NCBI RefSeq assembly: GCF_000463115.2
Contig: NZ_AWFX01000042.1
Span: forward strand, 176,456 to 240,455
From: Franconibacter helveticus LMG 23732
GTDB lineage: Bacteria; Pseudomonadota; Gammaproteobacteria; Enterobacterales; Enterobacteriaceae
Reading direction: 5' to 3'
DNA: 64,000 nucleotides
The notes under the pieces are model-generated. The model was given only the letters and a program-made list of their open reading frames with translations, searched no databases and had not been told where the DNA came from. The translations under genes and the position numbers were made by a program. Below, piece after piece: positions 16,065-24,747 of this stretch (its first letter is position 1; each line of letters opens with the position of its first letter).

Positions 16065-17411
16065 TTAAAGTTGCCAGGCTTTTTCCGCTTCGGTGACCTG
16101 ATGCTCAAAGCGCGCCAGCTCTTCTTGCTTGCTGATAAGCCACAGGCGGGTGAACTCCTCGCCAAGCTGTTCACGCAGCCAGGGGGAAAGCGCGAAGAGC
16201 GTCAGTGCGTGGTGCTGGTTCGCAGGCAGGGGCGGCGGGCTGGCGTCGGCAGGCGGCAGGCCCGGCATTTTATCCATTCCGTAAAGCATAGCGGCGAGCA
16301 GCGCGGCCACCGCCAGATACGGGTTAGCGTCGGAGCCGGCCAGACGGTATTCGAACCGCTGCGCTTTAGCCGATGCGCAGGGAATGCGGATAGCCGTGGC
16401 GCGATTGTTATGCCCCCAGCCTGAAAATCGGGGCGCGGCCAGCAAGGGTCGTAACCTTCGCCAGGCGTTGACATTCGGCGCCAGCAGGGCAAGCGAAGCG
16501 GGCATCAGCGCCAGCAGTCCCGCCATGGCGTGCTGCATGATTTCTGGCAACGCATCGGGGGCGCCGGCGAAAAGATTAGCGCCCTGCGCGTTGTTCAGGC
16601 TGATGTGAAAATGCATGCCGCTGCCCGCTTTGTCGCTATGGGGTTTCGCCATAAATGTCGCGCTATGGTGGCGCGCTTGCGCAAGCTGGCGAATGAGCCG
16701 CTTCATGGCGAGCAGGTTATCGCAGGCGGCGAGGAGATTATCCGTATGACGAAAGTTCAGCTCATACTGCCCGCTGCCCGCCTCGGCAACGATGCCTGTC
16801 AGCCCGCGCTCCTGTAGTCCGGCGTGATGTTCTATCTCGGCAAGCAGCGCAGCGGCGGCGGGCGCGCCGTCAATATTCAAAAACGGGCAGCCGCTCGCGG
16901 CCGCTTCTTCCGGCGTTTCGCTAAGGTAGAACTCCATTTCCGGCGCGATAACCGGGTAAAGGCCGCGCTGGTGAAAGGTCGCCAGCATCTTTTGCAGGAT
17001 CACGCGCGGCTCAAGCGGACAGGGCGCGCCGTCCGGCTCGCGCATGGTCATCTGCAACTGCGCGTAACGCGCCGGGTCTTTGGCGCAAGGCTTTAATGTG
17101 CCCGGCACCGGCAGGCAAAGGCGATCCGGCTCGGTAGTGGAAAGCGTATCGTTGGCGACGTGGGCAATCTGGCCTTCTAATTCCGTGGCGTAAAGCGAGA
17201 GCGGGAAATAACACCCTTCCTCAAGAGACAGCAGCGCGTCCACGCCAATTTTCTTACCGCGCGGCCTGCCGTGGCAGTCATAAAGATAAATGTCGATAGC
17301 CTCGGTTTGGGGATGTTCCCGCAGATAAGCCCGGGCCTCTTGCGCGAAAGTCATGGCGGCAGGCGCGTAGCGCTGCGCCAGCAAGTCGGCGTGAAACAGC
17401 ATCGAAAACAT
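16065..17411 (-). CDS. Glutamine-synthetase-family gamma-glutamyl ligase, PuuA-like
   Basis: 448 residues, close to the E. coli gamma-glutamylputrescine synthetase PuuA, which joins glutamate to putrescine using ATP. Seen motifs include the metal-binding EMEFYL, EAGSGQYELNFRHTDN, ATFMAKP, GSGMHFHIS, the ATP-site GHNNRATAIRIP, and FEYRLAGSDANPYL. All key GS residues appear intact. The start at 17411 (MFSMLFHADLL) has CGGAG six bases upstream; frames reaching 17483 or 17561 have no RBS. No other puu gene is in the window. Its only partner is the OtsA-like gene downstream. The amine substrate may therefore be something other than putrescine; this is inference. Confidence 0.88.
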   Translation of the reverse strand: MFSMLFHADLLAQRYAPAAMTFAQEARAYLREHPQTEAIDIYLYDCHGRPRGKKIGVDALLSLEEGCYFPLSLYATELEGQIAHVANDTLSTTEPDRLCLPVPGTLKPCAKDPARYAQLQMTMREPDGAPCPLEPRVILQKMLATFHQRGLYPVIAPEMEFYLSETPEEAAASGCPFLNIDGAPAAAALLAEIEHHAGLQERGLTGIVAEAGSGQYELNFRHTDNLLAACDNLLAMKRLIRQLAQARHHSATFMAKPHSDKAGSGMHFHISLNNAQGANLFAGAPDALPEIMQHAMAGLLALMPASLALLAPNVNAWRRLRPLLAAPRFSGWGHNNRATAIRIPCASAKAQRFEYRLAGSDANPYLAVAALLAAMLYGMDKMPGLPPADASPPPLPANQHHALTLFALSPWLREQLGEEFTRLWLISKQEELARFEHQVTEAEKAWQL

Positions 17412-17628
17412 GGCGGGCTCCGGTGTAGAGGCACGGGTGGCGGCAGGTTTTTTGAACCGGCCTCGCACGATTTTTGTCGTCATAGCAGGGTCTTTGGTGA
17501 TGCCTTTCGGCGGTAAGGCTAGTCTGGCTTTTTTTGCGCCATGACGTCGTAAAAAAAGCATAAAAAGCGTGGGCAGGAAGGTAAAGGCAGTATAAACGCG
17601 GCGGCGGTGGAGAGAGTGCGGTAGTCAC

Positions 17629-17650
17629 GGGCGAGCGGGTTTGCTCGCCC
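17629..17650 (-). terminator. Hairpin after the 258-residue membrane-protein gene
   Basis: GGGCGAGC and GCTCGCCC pair around a six-base loop (GGGTTT), about 10 bases beyond the stop codon of the leftward gene. The 248 bases between the ligase gene and this unit hold this hairpin and presumably the ligase promoter. Confidence 0.6.
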
Positions 17651-17659
17651 GAGGTAGGG

Positions 17660-18436
17660 TCAGGCTTTGGGGTCCTCTTGCTCCTGGCGCATGGCGAACG
17701 AGAAGGTCTGTGAAGGCTCAAATAAGGAGAGGCTTTCGATCTGGTCGAGCAAAATCACCTTGCGGAAATCGAGCGCGGTGCGCGGCTCAGAAGTCAGCGA
17801 GATGTTATGGCGCGCATACCAGGCGCTGTAGTTATGTTCAACGCGCAAATCCAGCGTCTGGTGATCGCGGTAGCCGCTCAGCATCGGAATCAAAACGATG
17901 TTATTGGCGTCTTCCCGGTCGAAGGTGGCGGTATGGATCATGCCGATGTAGATCCGCTGCGATTTCATCGTCACCCATGCCAGCTCTCCTTGCTCCATGC
18001 ACTGATACAGCAGCCCTTCCACGCCGTTCGCCCGGGAAAGATGCTTGTAAAGCTCCCGTCGCGCGGCGCTGTCGAGCCTTGCGCTGCGCGCCCAGTTAGA
18101 GCGGTAGAGGCAGAAGAGAATAGCGAAGGCGAGCATAACCACCACGGGCGCCTGGATGCCAAGAAAGCTCCAGTTCATAAATGTCATGTGGTAGCGATAC
18201 TCGCCCGGGCCAAACCACTGAGGGAGCTCGTTCATGGTGAGCGACGTCAACAGCAGCAGTAGCCAGAGGATGGCGGTAGCGAGAATGCCTTGCAGAACGA
18301 AAATACAGCCGTTCAGCGCCACCAGAAAGTAGACGTCCCAGCCGGACGTGCGTTTGAACTGAAACCGGGTAGAGAGATCCCGGCTGGTGTACCAGTAACC
18401 GCACACCATTAACACCATAAAAATTGCTGTTCCCAT
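17660..18436 (-). CDS. Hypothetical membrane protein, 258 residues
   Basis: Not recognised. Three membrane segments are visible: about 1-16, 36-65 (VALNGCIFVLQGILATAILW onward) and 93-110. A cytosolic or periplasmic domain of about 145 residues follows, with no known motif. The C-terminus is rich in acidic residues. It starts one base after the stop of the 65-residue gene, so the two are translated together. Neighbouring genes give no hint of a role. Confidence 0.7.
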   Translation of the reverse strand: MGTAIFMVLMVCGYWYTSRDLSTRFQFKRTSGWDVYFLVALNGCIFVLQGILATAILWLLLLLTSLTMNELPQWFGPGEYRYHMTFMNWSFLGIQAPVVVMLAFAILFCLYRSNWARSARLDSAARRELYKHLSRANGVEGLLYQCMEQGELAWVTMKSQRIYIGMIHTATFDREDANNIVLIPMLSGYRDHQTLDLRVEHNYSAWYARHNISLTSEPRTALDFRKVILLDQIESLSLFEPSQTFSFAMRQEQEDPKA

Positions 18437-18437
18437 C

Positions 18438-18635
18438 TCAGGCTCGCTTTAGTGCTTCGATATGGCGGGCAAAATCTTCCTGTACCGCCTTGCAATGAAT
18501 ATTCACCGACGCGTTGCCGTCTTCGTCAATCAGGATGCGATCCCCGTCGTCAATGGAGTCCTGAATCTCTTCGTGACTGATAACCTGTAGCAGTTTTTCC
18601 GGGCTGGTAAAAAGCGATAAAAAGAGTCGTTTCAT
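18438..18635 (-). CDS. Small hypothetical protein, 65 residues
   Basis: Not recognised. The protein is soluble and acidic in the middle (DDGDRILIDEDGNASVN), with a short basic N-terminus. The ATG at 18635 is preceded by GGAGGAAATC, a strong RBS. It is the first gene of a two-gene unit with the membrane protein. A possible partner or chaperone role is only a guess from the spacing. Confidence 0.65.
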   Translation of the reverse strand: MKRLFLSLFTSPEKLLQVISHEEIQDSIDDGDRILIDEDGNASVNIHCKAVQEDFARHIEALKRA

Positions 18636-18758
18636 GATTTCCTCCGACGCAAGAGTATAGAAAGCCTCAGCAAGGGCGTGGATAAGCCAGGCGGTTTTTA
18701 AGATATATCTTCGTTGCGCGCCTGATTTTCCCCTGCATTTTTTACGCTTTTAATAGTT

Positions 18759-18783
18759 AATGATTATGCGTATGATTCTCATT
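18759..18783. promoter_or_regulatory. Fur-box-like site before the iron-uptake genes
   Basis: The stretch beginning AATGATTATGCGTATGATTC and ending TCATT has the A/T-rich, GAT-AAT-like symmetry of Fur sites (consensus GATAATGATAATCATTATC). It lies about 115 bases before the YncE-like start, and a TonB receptor gene follows. The match is by eye. Confidence 0.6.
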
Positions 18784-18898
18784 TTCTATGGAAGCGGTTT
18801 CATTTCCGCTGCTGTAACACGCTAAAAAATAACGATCGCCGCGCCAGTGGCGGCGCAGATGGCACCCCGTGCCGCTTTTAAAAAAGGAAAGACGTGTC

Positions 18899-19975
18899 AT
18901 GACCATGAAACCCTGCGCTCTGGCGCTGCTGGCTCTCTTTACGCTCGGCGGCTGCGCTGCGCAAAAGCCATCCCAACCGCAAGCTGCCGCCGCCCCTGCG
19001 GTTAACGCGCCGCAGAACGCCAACCTGAAGCAACGCGAACTGGCTAATGGCGTTTATGAGCTGGTGGAAAACCCGGCGAATCACGCGATTTACGTGGCGA
19101 CCGCGCAATCGTTCAAGGATGTGCAGGGCGGAGTGGTTTATAAGCTGGATCCGAAGACCTTAAACACGCTGGGTGAAGCGCATACCGATTTGAAAAACTT
19201 TGGCGCGACGCAGGATCCTGAAGGCAAAACGCTGTTTGTTACCAACTCGCTCGATGGCGGCATCAGCGCCATTGATACCGCCAGCGGCAAAGTGAAAGGT
19301 CGTCTGCTGTTTAGCGAGCGCAACGAGAAAGGCTTTCCCTATGGCGCGCGCGAAATCATCTGGCACGACGGGCTGCTTTACGTCGGCGGCGTAGGCGACC
19401 CGGCGGTTATCTGGGTGGTGGATGCCGAAACGCTGAAGCTTAAAGCGCGTATTAAAAACGCAGGCAAATGGGTCACCGGCCTGCACTTCTCTGCAACCAC
19501 CAGGCGTCTGTACGCGGCAAACGGTGGCGGCGAAATTCTGGTGATTAACCCGCGCAACAACCGCATCGAAAAACGCTGGAAGCCGCTTGGTGACAAAGAG
19601 GCCCTGCTGCTCAACATGGCGGAAGACCCGGCGACCGGCCGCCTGTTCGTTACCGATAATTCCAGAGCGAAAACCACGCTGGTGCTGGATATCCGCAGCG
19701 GCAGCATCATTAAACAGCTCGACCTCGGCGACTCGCTGGCGGTGAAGTTCAACGCGAAACGCAACGAGCTTTATCTCACCCAGCGTGAATCCGGCAAGCT
19801 GCTGAGTCTTGACGCCACCACCTATAAGGTTAAGCAGAGCTGGGATCTCAAACCGAACCCCAACAGCCTGCTGCTTTCCGCCGACGGCCAGACGCTTTAT
19901 GTCACCGTAAAACAGCCGTTTAACAAAGACCACTCCACGAAAGGTCTGGACAGCGTCGTTCGTATTTCGCTTTAA
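18899..19975 (+). CDS. YncE-like beta-propeller lipoprotein
   Basis: 358 residues. A lipoprotein signal (LFTLGGC, lipidated C19) and an alanine- and proline-rich linker precede a seven-bladed YVTN/NHL-type propeller with repeats such as LFVTNSLDGGISAIDTASG, LYAANGGGEILVINPRN and LSADGQTLYVTVKQP. E. coli YncE is soluble and periplasmic; here a lipid anchor replaces the cleaved signal. As in E. coli yncE/yncD, the neighbour is a TonB receptor. The start at 18899 uses the AAGGAAAG sequence upstream. Iron control is suggested by the Fur-like site. The role in uptake is not known. Confidence 0.85.
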   Translation: MTMKPCALALLALFTLGGCAAQKPSQPQAAAAPAVNAPQNANLKQRELANGVYELVENPANHAIYVATAQSFKDVQGGVVYKLDPKTLNTLGEAHTDLKNFGATQDPEGKTLFVTNSLDGGISAIDTASGKVKGRLLFSERNEKGFPYGAREIIWHDGLLYVGGVGDPAVIWVVDAETLKLKARIKNAGKWVTGLHFSATTRRLYAANGGGEILVINPRNNRIEKRWKPLGDKEALLLNMAEDPATGRLFVTDNSRAKTTLVLDIRSGSIIKQLDLGDSLAVKFNAKRNELYLTQRESGKLLSLDATTYKVKQSWDLKPNPNSLLLSADGQTLYVTVKQPFNKDHSTKGLDSVVRISL

Positions 19976-19982
19976 CTTTTTC

Positions 19983-20005
19983 GGCCCGGCAACGGGCCTT
20001 TTATT
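19983..20005 (+). terminator. Terminator between the YncE-like gene and the TonB receptor gene
   Basis: GGCCCG and CGGGCC pair around GCAA, followed directly by TTTTATT, 7 bases after the stop codon. It sits 31 bases before the receptor ATG, so the receptor is expressed by read-through or from a very short promoter region. Confidence 0.75.
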
Positions 20006-20035
20006 GCGCATTTTACAGCAAGGTAAACACCAGAA

Positions 20036-22222
20036 ATGAAAAGCACACCGTTACGTAAAACGCTGCTGGCGCTGGCTGTCGGCGCGGCAACCCAGGTAGC
20101 GCATGCCGCTGCCGCCACGGATGAACCGGCTAATCAGGAAGATACGGTGGTGGTGCAGGCCGCCCCGCAGAATGACTTTACGCCGGGCGGCGACACCCCG
20201 GTTCCGGCTTATCTTGACGGTCAGGTGGCGCACGGCGGCCGCCTGGGAATGCTTGGCGAGCAAAACGCCATGGATGTGCCTTTCAACGTCATCAGTTACA
20301 CCTCGAAGCTGATTGAAGATCAGCAGGCGAAAAGCATTGCCGATGTGGTGCGTAACGACGCCAGCGTGCAGAACGTACAAGGCTTCGGCAACTTCCAGGA
20401 AACCTACCGTATTCGCGGGTTCCAGCTTAACGGCGACGATATCACCATTGGCGGTCTGGCAGGCGTGTTGCCGCGCCAGGTGGTGGGCCTGTCGATGATC
20501 GAGCGGGTGGAGGTGTTCAAAGGGGCCAATTCGCTGGTCAACGGCGCGGCGTCATCGGGCGTGGGCGGCATGATTAACCTTGAGCCGAAGCATGCCGATG
20601 ATTTGCCGCTGACCCGCGTCGGCGTGGATTACACCTCTTCTTCTCAGGTTGGCGGCTCGGTGGACGCGGGCCGTCGCTTTGGCGACAACAACCAGTTCGG
20701 CGCGCGGGTTAACCTTGTGCACCGCGAAGGCGATACCGCCGTTCACGGCGAACACCGCCGCACGACGCAGGCTTCGCTGGGTCTTGACTACCGCGGCGAT
20801 CGCCTGCGCACCTCGCTGGACATGGGTTATCAGAAGCAAACCTTTCACGGCGGCCGCCTGGGGGTGAACGTGAGCGGCGTAAACTTCATTCCTGAAGTGC
20901 CGGACGCCACCCATAACTACAGCCAGCAGTGGGCGTTCAGCGACATCGAAAGCGAATTCGCTCTGGCGCGCGCGGAATATGATCTTGTTGACGGCTGGAC
21001 GGCGTATGCCGGTGTCGGCGGCCAGCACTCTCATGAAATCGGTCTTTATGGCGTACCGAAAATCACCAACGCCGACGGCGACGCCACCATCAGCCGCCTC
21101 GACACCAACCGCATTATTGATAATTTCAGCGGTATGGCGGGCATTCGTGGTCGCTTCGATACGGGCTTTATCAGCCATAAAACCAACGTGGGTTACTCTG
21201 CGATGACGCACCGGGACAAAATCGCCTGGCGCTCATCGAAAGTGAACCCCACCACCAATATTTACGACACCAACCCGGTCAACAAGCCTGCTAACGCCAC
21301 TTTCGCCGGCGAATATTACGACCCGCTGACCACGGGGCGCACCCGCAGTCAGGGCTGGCTGCTGAGCGATACCCTCGGCGTGCTGGAGGATACCGTGCAG
21401 CTCACCCTGGGCGCGCGTTATCAAAAAGTGGTGGTGCGCAGTTACGACAACAATACGGGCGCGGAAAAGCAAGATTCACGCTTTAATGAAGACCGCTGGA
21501 TGCCGACGTACGGCATTGTCTATAAGCCGTGGCAGACGGTGTCGCTCTATGCGAACCATACCGAGGCGTTGCAGCCAGGCAGCAGCGCGCCGCAGGGCGC
21601 CGCCAACTATGGCCATAGCACAGGCGTCATCCATTCAAAACAAAACGAAGTGGGCGTGAAGGTGGATTTCGGGCGCGTCGGCGGGTCGCTGGCGCTGTTT
21701 GAAATCAAGCAGCCTTCGGCCTTCCAGGACAGCGTGACCAAAATCTACGCGCTGGACGGCGAGCAGCGTAACCGCGGGATTGAGCTTAATCTTTTCGGCG
21801 AGCCTGTGGCGGGTGTACGCCTGAACGGCAGCGCCACCTGGCTTGAGCCGGAGCTGACTAAAACCAAAGACGGCCTGAACGACGGCAATGACGCCGTCGG
21901 CGTGCCGAACTTCATCGCCGCGCTGGGGGCGGAGTACGATATCAAGCCGGTGGAAGGGTTAACGGCGACCGCCAGCCTCAACCACAGCGGGTCGCAGTAT
22001 GTGAATGCCGCCAATACCAAAAAACTCGACAGCTTTACTACGCTGGACCTGGGAATGCGCTACAAAATGCGTCTGAACCAGGATCAAAACGAAATGGTGT
22101 GGCGGGTTGGGCTGGATAACGTTACCAACGAGAAATACTGGTCGAATGTGGAAAGCAACGGCTTCTATATCTACCAGGGCGCGCCGCGTACGCTGAAAGT
22201 CTCGATGAGCTACGACTTCTGA
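20036..22222 (+). CDS. TonB-dependent siderophore receptor
   Basis: 728 residues. A signal peptide (cleavage near AHA) is followed by a TonB-box-like EDTVVVQA, a plug domain (PFNVISYTSKLIEDQQAKSI, VRNDASVQN, YRIRGFQLNGDD) and a 22-stranded barrel ending in the aromatic SYDF. It belongs to the TonB-siderophore branch (hydroxamate type, FcuA/FhuE-like by plug motifs). It would import a ferric siderophore across the outer membrane with TonB-ExbBD. No siderophore synthesis genes or ABC transporter are adjacent. It follows the YncE-like gene and a Fur-like site. The ligand is inferred only to class. Confidence 0.9.
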   Translation: MKSTPLRKTLLALAVGAATQVAHAAAATDEPANQEDTVVVQAAPQNDFTPGGDTPVPAYLDGQVAHGGRLGMLGEQNAMDVPFNVISYTSKLIEDQQAKSIADVVRNDASVQNVQGFGNFQETYRIRGFQLNGDDITIGGLAGVLPRQVVGLSMIERVEVFKGANSLVNGAASSGVGGMINLEPKHADDLPLTRVGVDYTSSSQVGGSVDAGRRFGDNNQFGARVNLVHREGDTAVHGEHRRTTQASLGLDYRGDRLRTSLDMGYQKQTFHGGRLGVNVSGVNFIPEVPDATHNYSQQWAFSDIESEFALARAEYDLVDGWTAYAGVGGQHSHEIGLYGVPKITNADGDATISRLDTNRIIDNFSGMAGIRGRFDTGFISHKTNVGYSAMTHRDKIAWRSSKVNPTTNIYDTNPVNKPANATFAGEYYDPLTTGRTRSQGWLLSDTLGVLEDTVQLTLGARYQKVVVRSYDNNTGAEKQDSRFNEDRWMPTYGIVYKPWQTVSLYANHTEALQPGSSAPQGAANYGHSTGVIHSKQNEVGVKVDFGRVGGSLALFEIKQPSAFQDSVTKIYALDGEQRNRGIELNLFGEPVAGVRLNGSATWLEPELTKTKDGLNDGNDAVGVPNFIAALGAEYDIKPVEGLTATASLNHSGSQYVNAANTKKLDSFTTLDLGMRYKMRLNQDQNEMVWRVGLDNVTNEKYWSNVESNGFYIYQGAPRTLKVSMSYDF

Positions 22223-22223
22223 T

Positions 22224-22251
22224 AAAAAAGCTCCCGTCCGCGGGCGGGAGC
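22224..22251 (-). terminator. Terminator shared by the TonB receptor and sugar-isomerase genes
   Basis: GCTCCCG and CGGGAGC form the stem, preceded on the plus strand by AAAAAA. Read leftward this gives a classical U-run, so it serves the isomerase operon best and may also stop the rightward receptor transcript. Confidence 0.75.
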
Positions 22252-22322
22252 AAGTCTGCTTCAGTGGTGGAACCCACCCTGCAAGCCGGTCACGCTTCCA
22301 TGCGGTATCCGGCGAAATGGCA

Positions 22323-23753
22323 TCAGGCGCTGGCTGGCTGATGATAATAGGTGGTAATGCCCAGATAACGGGTGAAGGCTTCATGCAGCACCTTCGCTGT
22401 GGCGGAGTGGTTCATCGCCACATGGTGTTCGAAGCCGTTGTTGCAGATCCACGCCAGCAGCCCCTCCAGCTGCGGCACCTGCACCACTGCGCGGCAACCT
22501 ACGGTATCAAGCGGATCGTCCACCGATTGTCCTTCACCCACATACGCGCGTATCTCACCGGTTAAATCGTCGGTGCTCAGGCGAAAGTACGTCATCGGCC
22601 CGCTTTTAAGACGGCCATGCACCGCGCCGCAGGTGTTCTCTTTGCCGACGGTGGTGCCGATAATATCCGCTGTGCCCATCGCCGGGCTTTCCAGGCTGGC
22701 GCTCGGGAAGTTGCCGCAGTGGAACAGCACGCATTTGTCGCGCTCGTCGCCAAAGTTATTGTTCCAGTCGGCAATAGAGGCGGGGCTGAGCGAACAGCTC
22801 GCCAGCGCGTACATGGAAAGCGCGCCCATAACGTCAACTTCGCAGGCGCTGGGCATCAGTTGCCCCGACATCACGCTCATAATCGAGCAGACGTTAATGC
22901 CAAGATTCTCCTGGAGCGAGGTCCAGCACTGGATGGCGGTGGTGTCGATATCGTTGGCGATCACCCATTCGCTTATCACTACAAAAAGCTTCGCCATCGT
23001 CACCAGTTTTTCCGCTGGAATGGCGCTCGCGTCGGCGTTATCGACCAGTACGCGGCGCTTTTCTTCCACCCGGATATCGTCATCGCGCAGTAGCCTGACG
23101 CGGGTAAACACCTCAGAGAGATCGAGCGTTTCGACCGCCACGCCCATTCTTTCCAGCAGCTTTTCACTGTAGCGCACCGTGTTAAAGCCCGCAGGGCGCG
23201 CGCCAATGGCGCCAACCCGAACGCTGCGCATCGCTTTCACGACCCGGCAGAGCTGCGCAAAACGCTTGAGATCTTTTTCAAACGCGTCGCCCGTTAGCGC
23301 GCAAACGTGCTGCGTGGTAAGAGTGAAAGGAATGCCGTACTGGCGAAGGTTATTACAGAGCGAAATTTTGCCGCAGAAGCTGTCGCGGCGGGTGGCGAGG
23401 CCCCTTTTGTCGAGGTTGTCTTCTTCTGCCTGTACCAGCACCGGCACGTTCAGGCCGGAAAGGCGAATGGCTTCCGCCACCGCTTTTTCATCGCCGAAGT
23501 TTGGCAGCAGCACCACGATGCCGTGAATACTGTCGCGGTGCTGGCGAAAGCGTTCGGCGCATATCTTTGCTTCCTGGCGCGTCTCTACGCCGCCAAGCTC
23601 TGTCTCGTTTTCATCCACCATAATGGTGTTGATGCCCAGCCGGTCGAAGAGGGTGACCGCCTGCTGGCGGGCTTGCGCGACCAGATAACTTGGGAAGAAA
23701 CCGCGGTTGCCGATAATAATGCCCATGGTCAGTTGTTGGGGGATACGGGTCAT
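22323..23753 (-). CDS. L-fucose/L-arabinose-isomerase-family enzyme
   Basis: 476 residues of the FucI/AraA-fold isomerase family (COG2407). These enzymes turn an aldose into a ketose using Mn2+. Seen are MGIIIGNRGFFP at the start, RVGAIGARPAGFNTVRYSEK at the inter-domain region, the metal-site region IQCWTSLQENLG, and SACEVDVMGALSMYAL, common to the fold. The start at 23753 has GGAG seven bases upstream; a longer frame to 24008 runs inside the neighbour and was dropped. It is the last gene of the transketolase operon. The substrate may be a branched or unusual pentose, such as apiose. Confidence 0.85.
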   Translation of the reverse strand: MTRIPQQLTMGIIIGNRGFFPSYLVAQARQQAVTLFDRLGINTIMVDENETELGGVETRQEAKICAERFRQHRDSIHGIVVLLPNFGDEKAVAEAIRLSGLNVPVLVQAEEDNLDKRGLATRRDSFCGKISLCNNLRQYGIPFTLTTQHVCALTGDAFEKDLKRFAQLCRVVKAMRSVRVGAIGARPAGFNTVRYSEKLLERMGVAVETLDLSEVFTRVRLLRDDDIRVEEKRRVLVDNADASAIPAEKLVTMAKLFVVISEWVIANDIDTTAIQCWTSLQENLGINVCSIMSVMSGQLMPSACEVDVMGALSMYALASCSLSPASIADWNNNFGDERDKCVLFHCGNFPSASLESPAMGTADIIGTTVGKENTCGAVHGRLKSGPMTYFRLSTDDLTGEIRAYVGEGQSVDDPLDTVGCRAVVQVPQLEGLLAWICNNGFEHHVAMNHSATAKVLHEAFTRYLGITTYYHQPASA

Positions 23754-23793
23754 AATGCTGCTCCAGTAAAGGGTTACGCGTTGTACTGTTTTG

Positions 23794-24747
23794 TTATTCT
23801 TGTTCTGCCTTCGCGCACAGCCGTTCGGCGTGACGCGCCACGCTTGCTGCGTCGATCTCATGGCGCTTGCGCGTCGAGGCGCGATCGGCGGCGATGGCGT
23901 AATCGCCATCGGCAATGCCGAGCCTGCGCAGCGGGATAGCGCAACCTGCTTCCGCCAGCACCTCCGCCACCAGGCTGCCAACGCCGCCATTAACGTTGTG
24001 CTCTTCAACGCTAATCACCGCCTTGCTGCGCTTAAGCGCCGCCAGTAACTGCTGCGTATCGCAGGGACGAATTGACGGTACACTGATTACCGCCGCTTCA
24101 ATACCCTTATCCGCCAGGTGTGCGGCGGCATCGACAATTTCGTGCACCGTTGAACCCATGGCCACCAGGGCAATATCTTCTCCCTCGCGCAGCACGTCGA
24201 TTTTTCCGGGTTCGAAGCGGTAATGTTCGTCATGCAACACGGGAAGCGCTTTGCCATCGAGACGAATGTAAACCGGCCCGTCGTGATCAAGGGCGTAATC
24301 AATTATCTGGCGGCATTCCAGCGGGCAGGAAGGCGCGTAAATTTCGATGTTGCCGAAGCCGCGCATGATGGCGATATCGTCAATGCTGTGATGGGTACTG
24401 GCGAGCGGCCCGTAGCTGGCGCCGGCGTTCAGACCAAACAGCTTGACGTTAGTATTGTTGTAGCAAACATCGACTTTTATCTGCTCATTAGCGCGTGAAA
24501 TCAAAAACGGCGCGGCGTTGCAGGTCACGGCGATTTTACCGCCGATGGCAAGCCCGGCCGCCGCGCCTACCAGCGTCTGTTCGGCGATGCCGACATTCAC
24601 CAGCCGGTCGGGAAATTTCTGGATAAAAGGCGAGATTTTCGCCGTCGAGGTGGAGTCCGCCACGACAGGCACCAGGTCAACGCCGCGCTCGACGGCGTCA
24701 ATAAACGCATTAACCATTACCGTTGCGAGATGTTCGCTGTTACTCAT
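23794..24747 (-). CDS. Transketolase, C-terminal subunit (split enzyme)
   Basis: 317 residues: the pyrimidine-binding (PYR) domain (RLVNVGIAEQTLVGAAAGLA, with the TPP-activating glutamate) and the C-terminal domain. This is the second half of a transketolase divided into two chains. It overlaps the N-terminal subunit gene by 8 bases, so the two are made in equal amounts. Such split enzymes act on special ketose phosphates, for example apulose 4-phosphate, moving a two-carbon unit to glyceraldehyde 3-phosphate. Confidence 0.9.
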   Translation of the reverse strand: MSNSEHLATVMVNAFIDAVERGVDLVPVVADSTSTAKISPFIQKFPDRLVNVGIAEQTLVGAAAGLAIGGKIAVTCNAAPFLISRANEQIKVDVCYNNTNVKLFGLNAGASYGPLASTHHSIDDIAIMRGFGNIEIYAPSCPLECRQIIDYALDHDGPVYIRLDGKALPVLHDEHYRFEPGKIDVLREGEDIALVAMGSTVHEIVDAAAHLADKGIEAAVISVPSIRPCDTQQLLAALKRSKAVISVEEHNVNGGVGSLVAEVLAEAGCAIPLRRLGIADGDYAIAADRASTRKRHEIDAASVARHAERLCAKAEQE

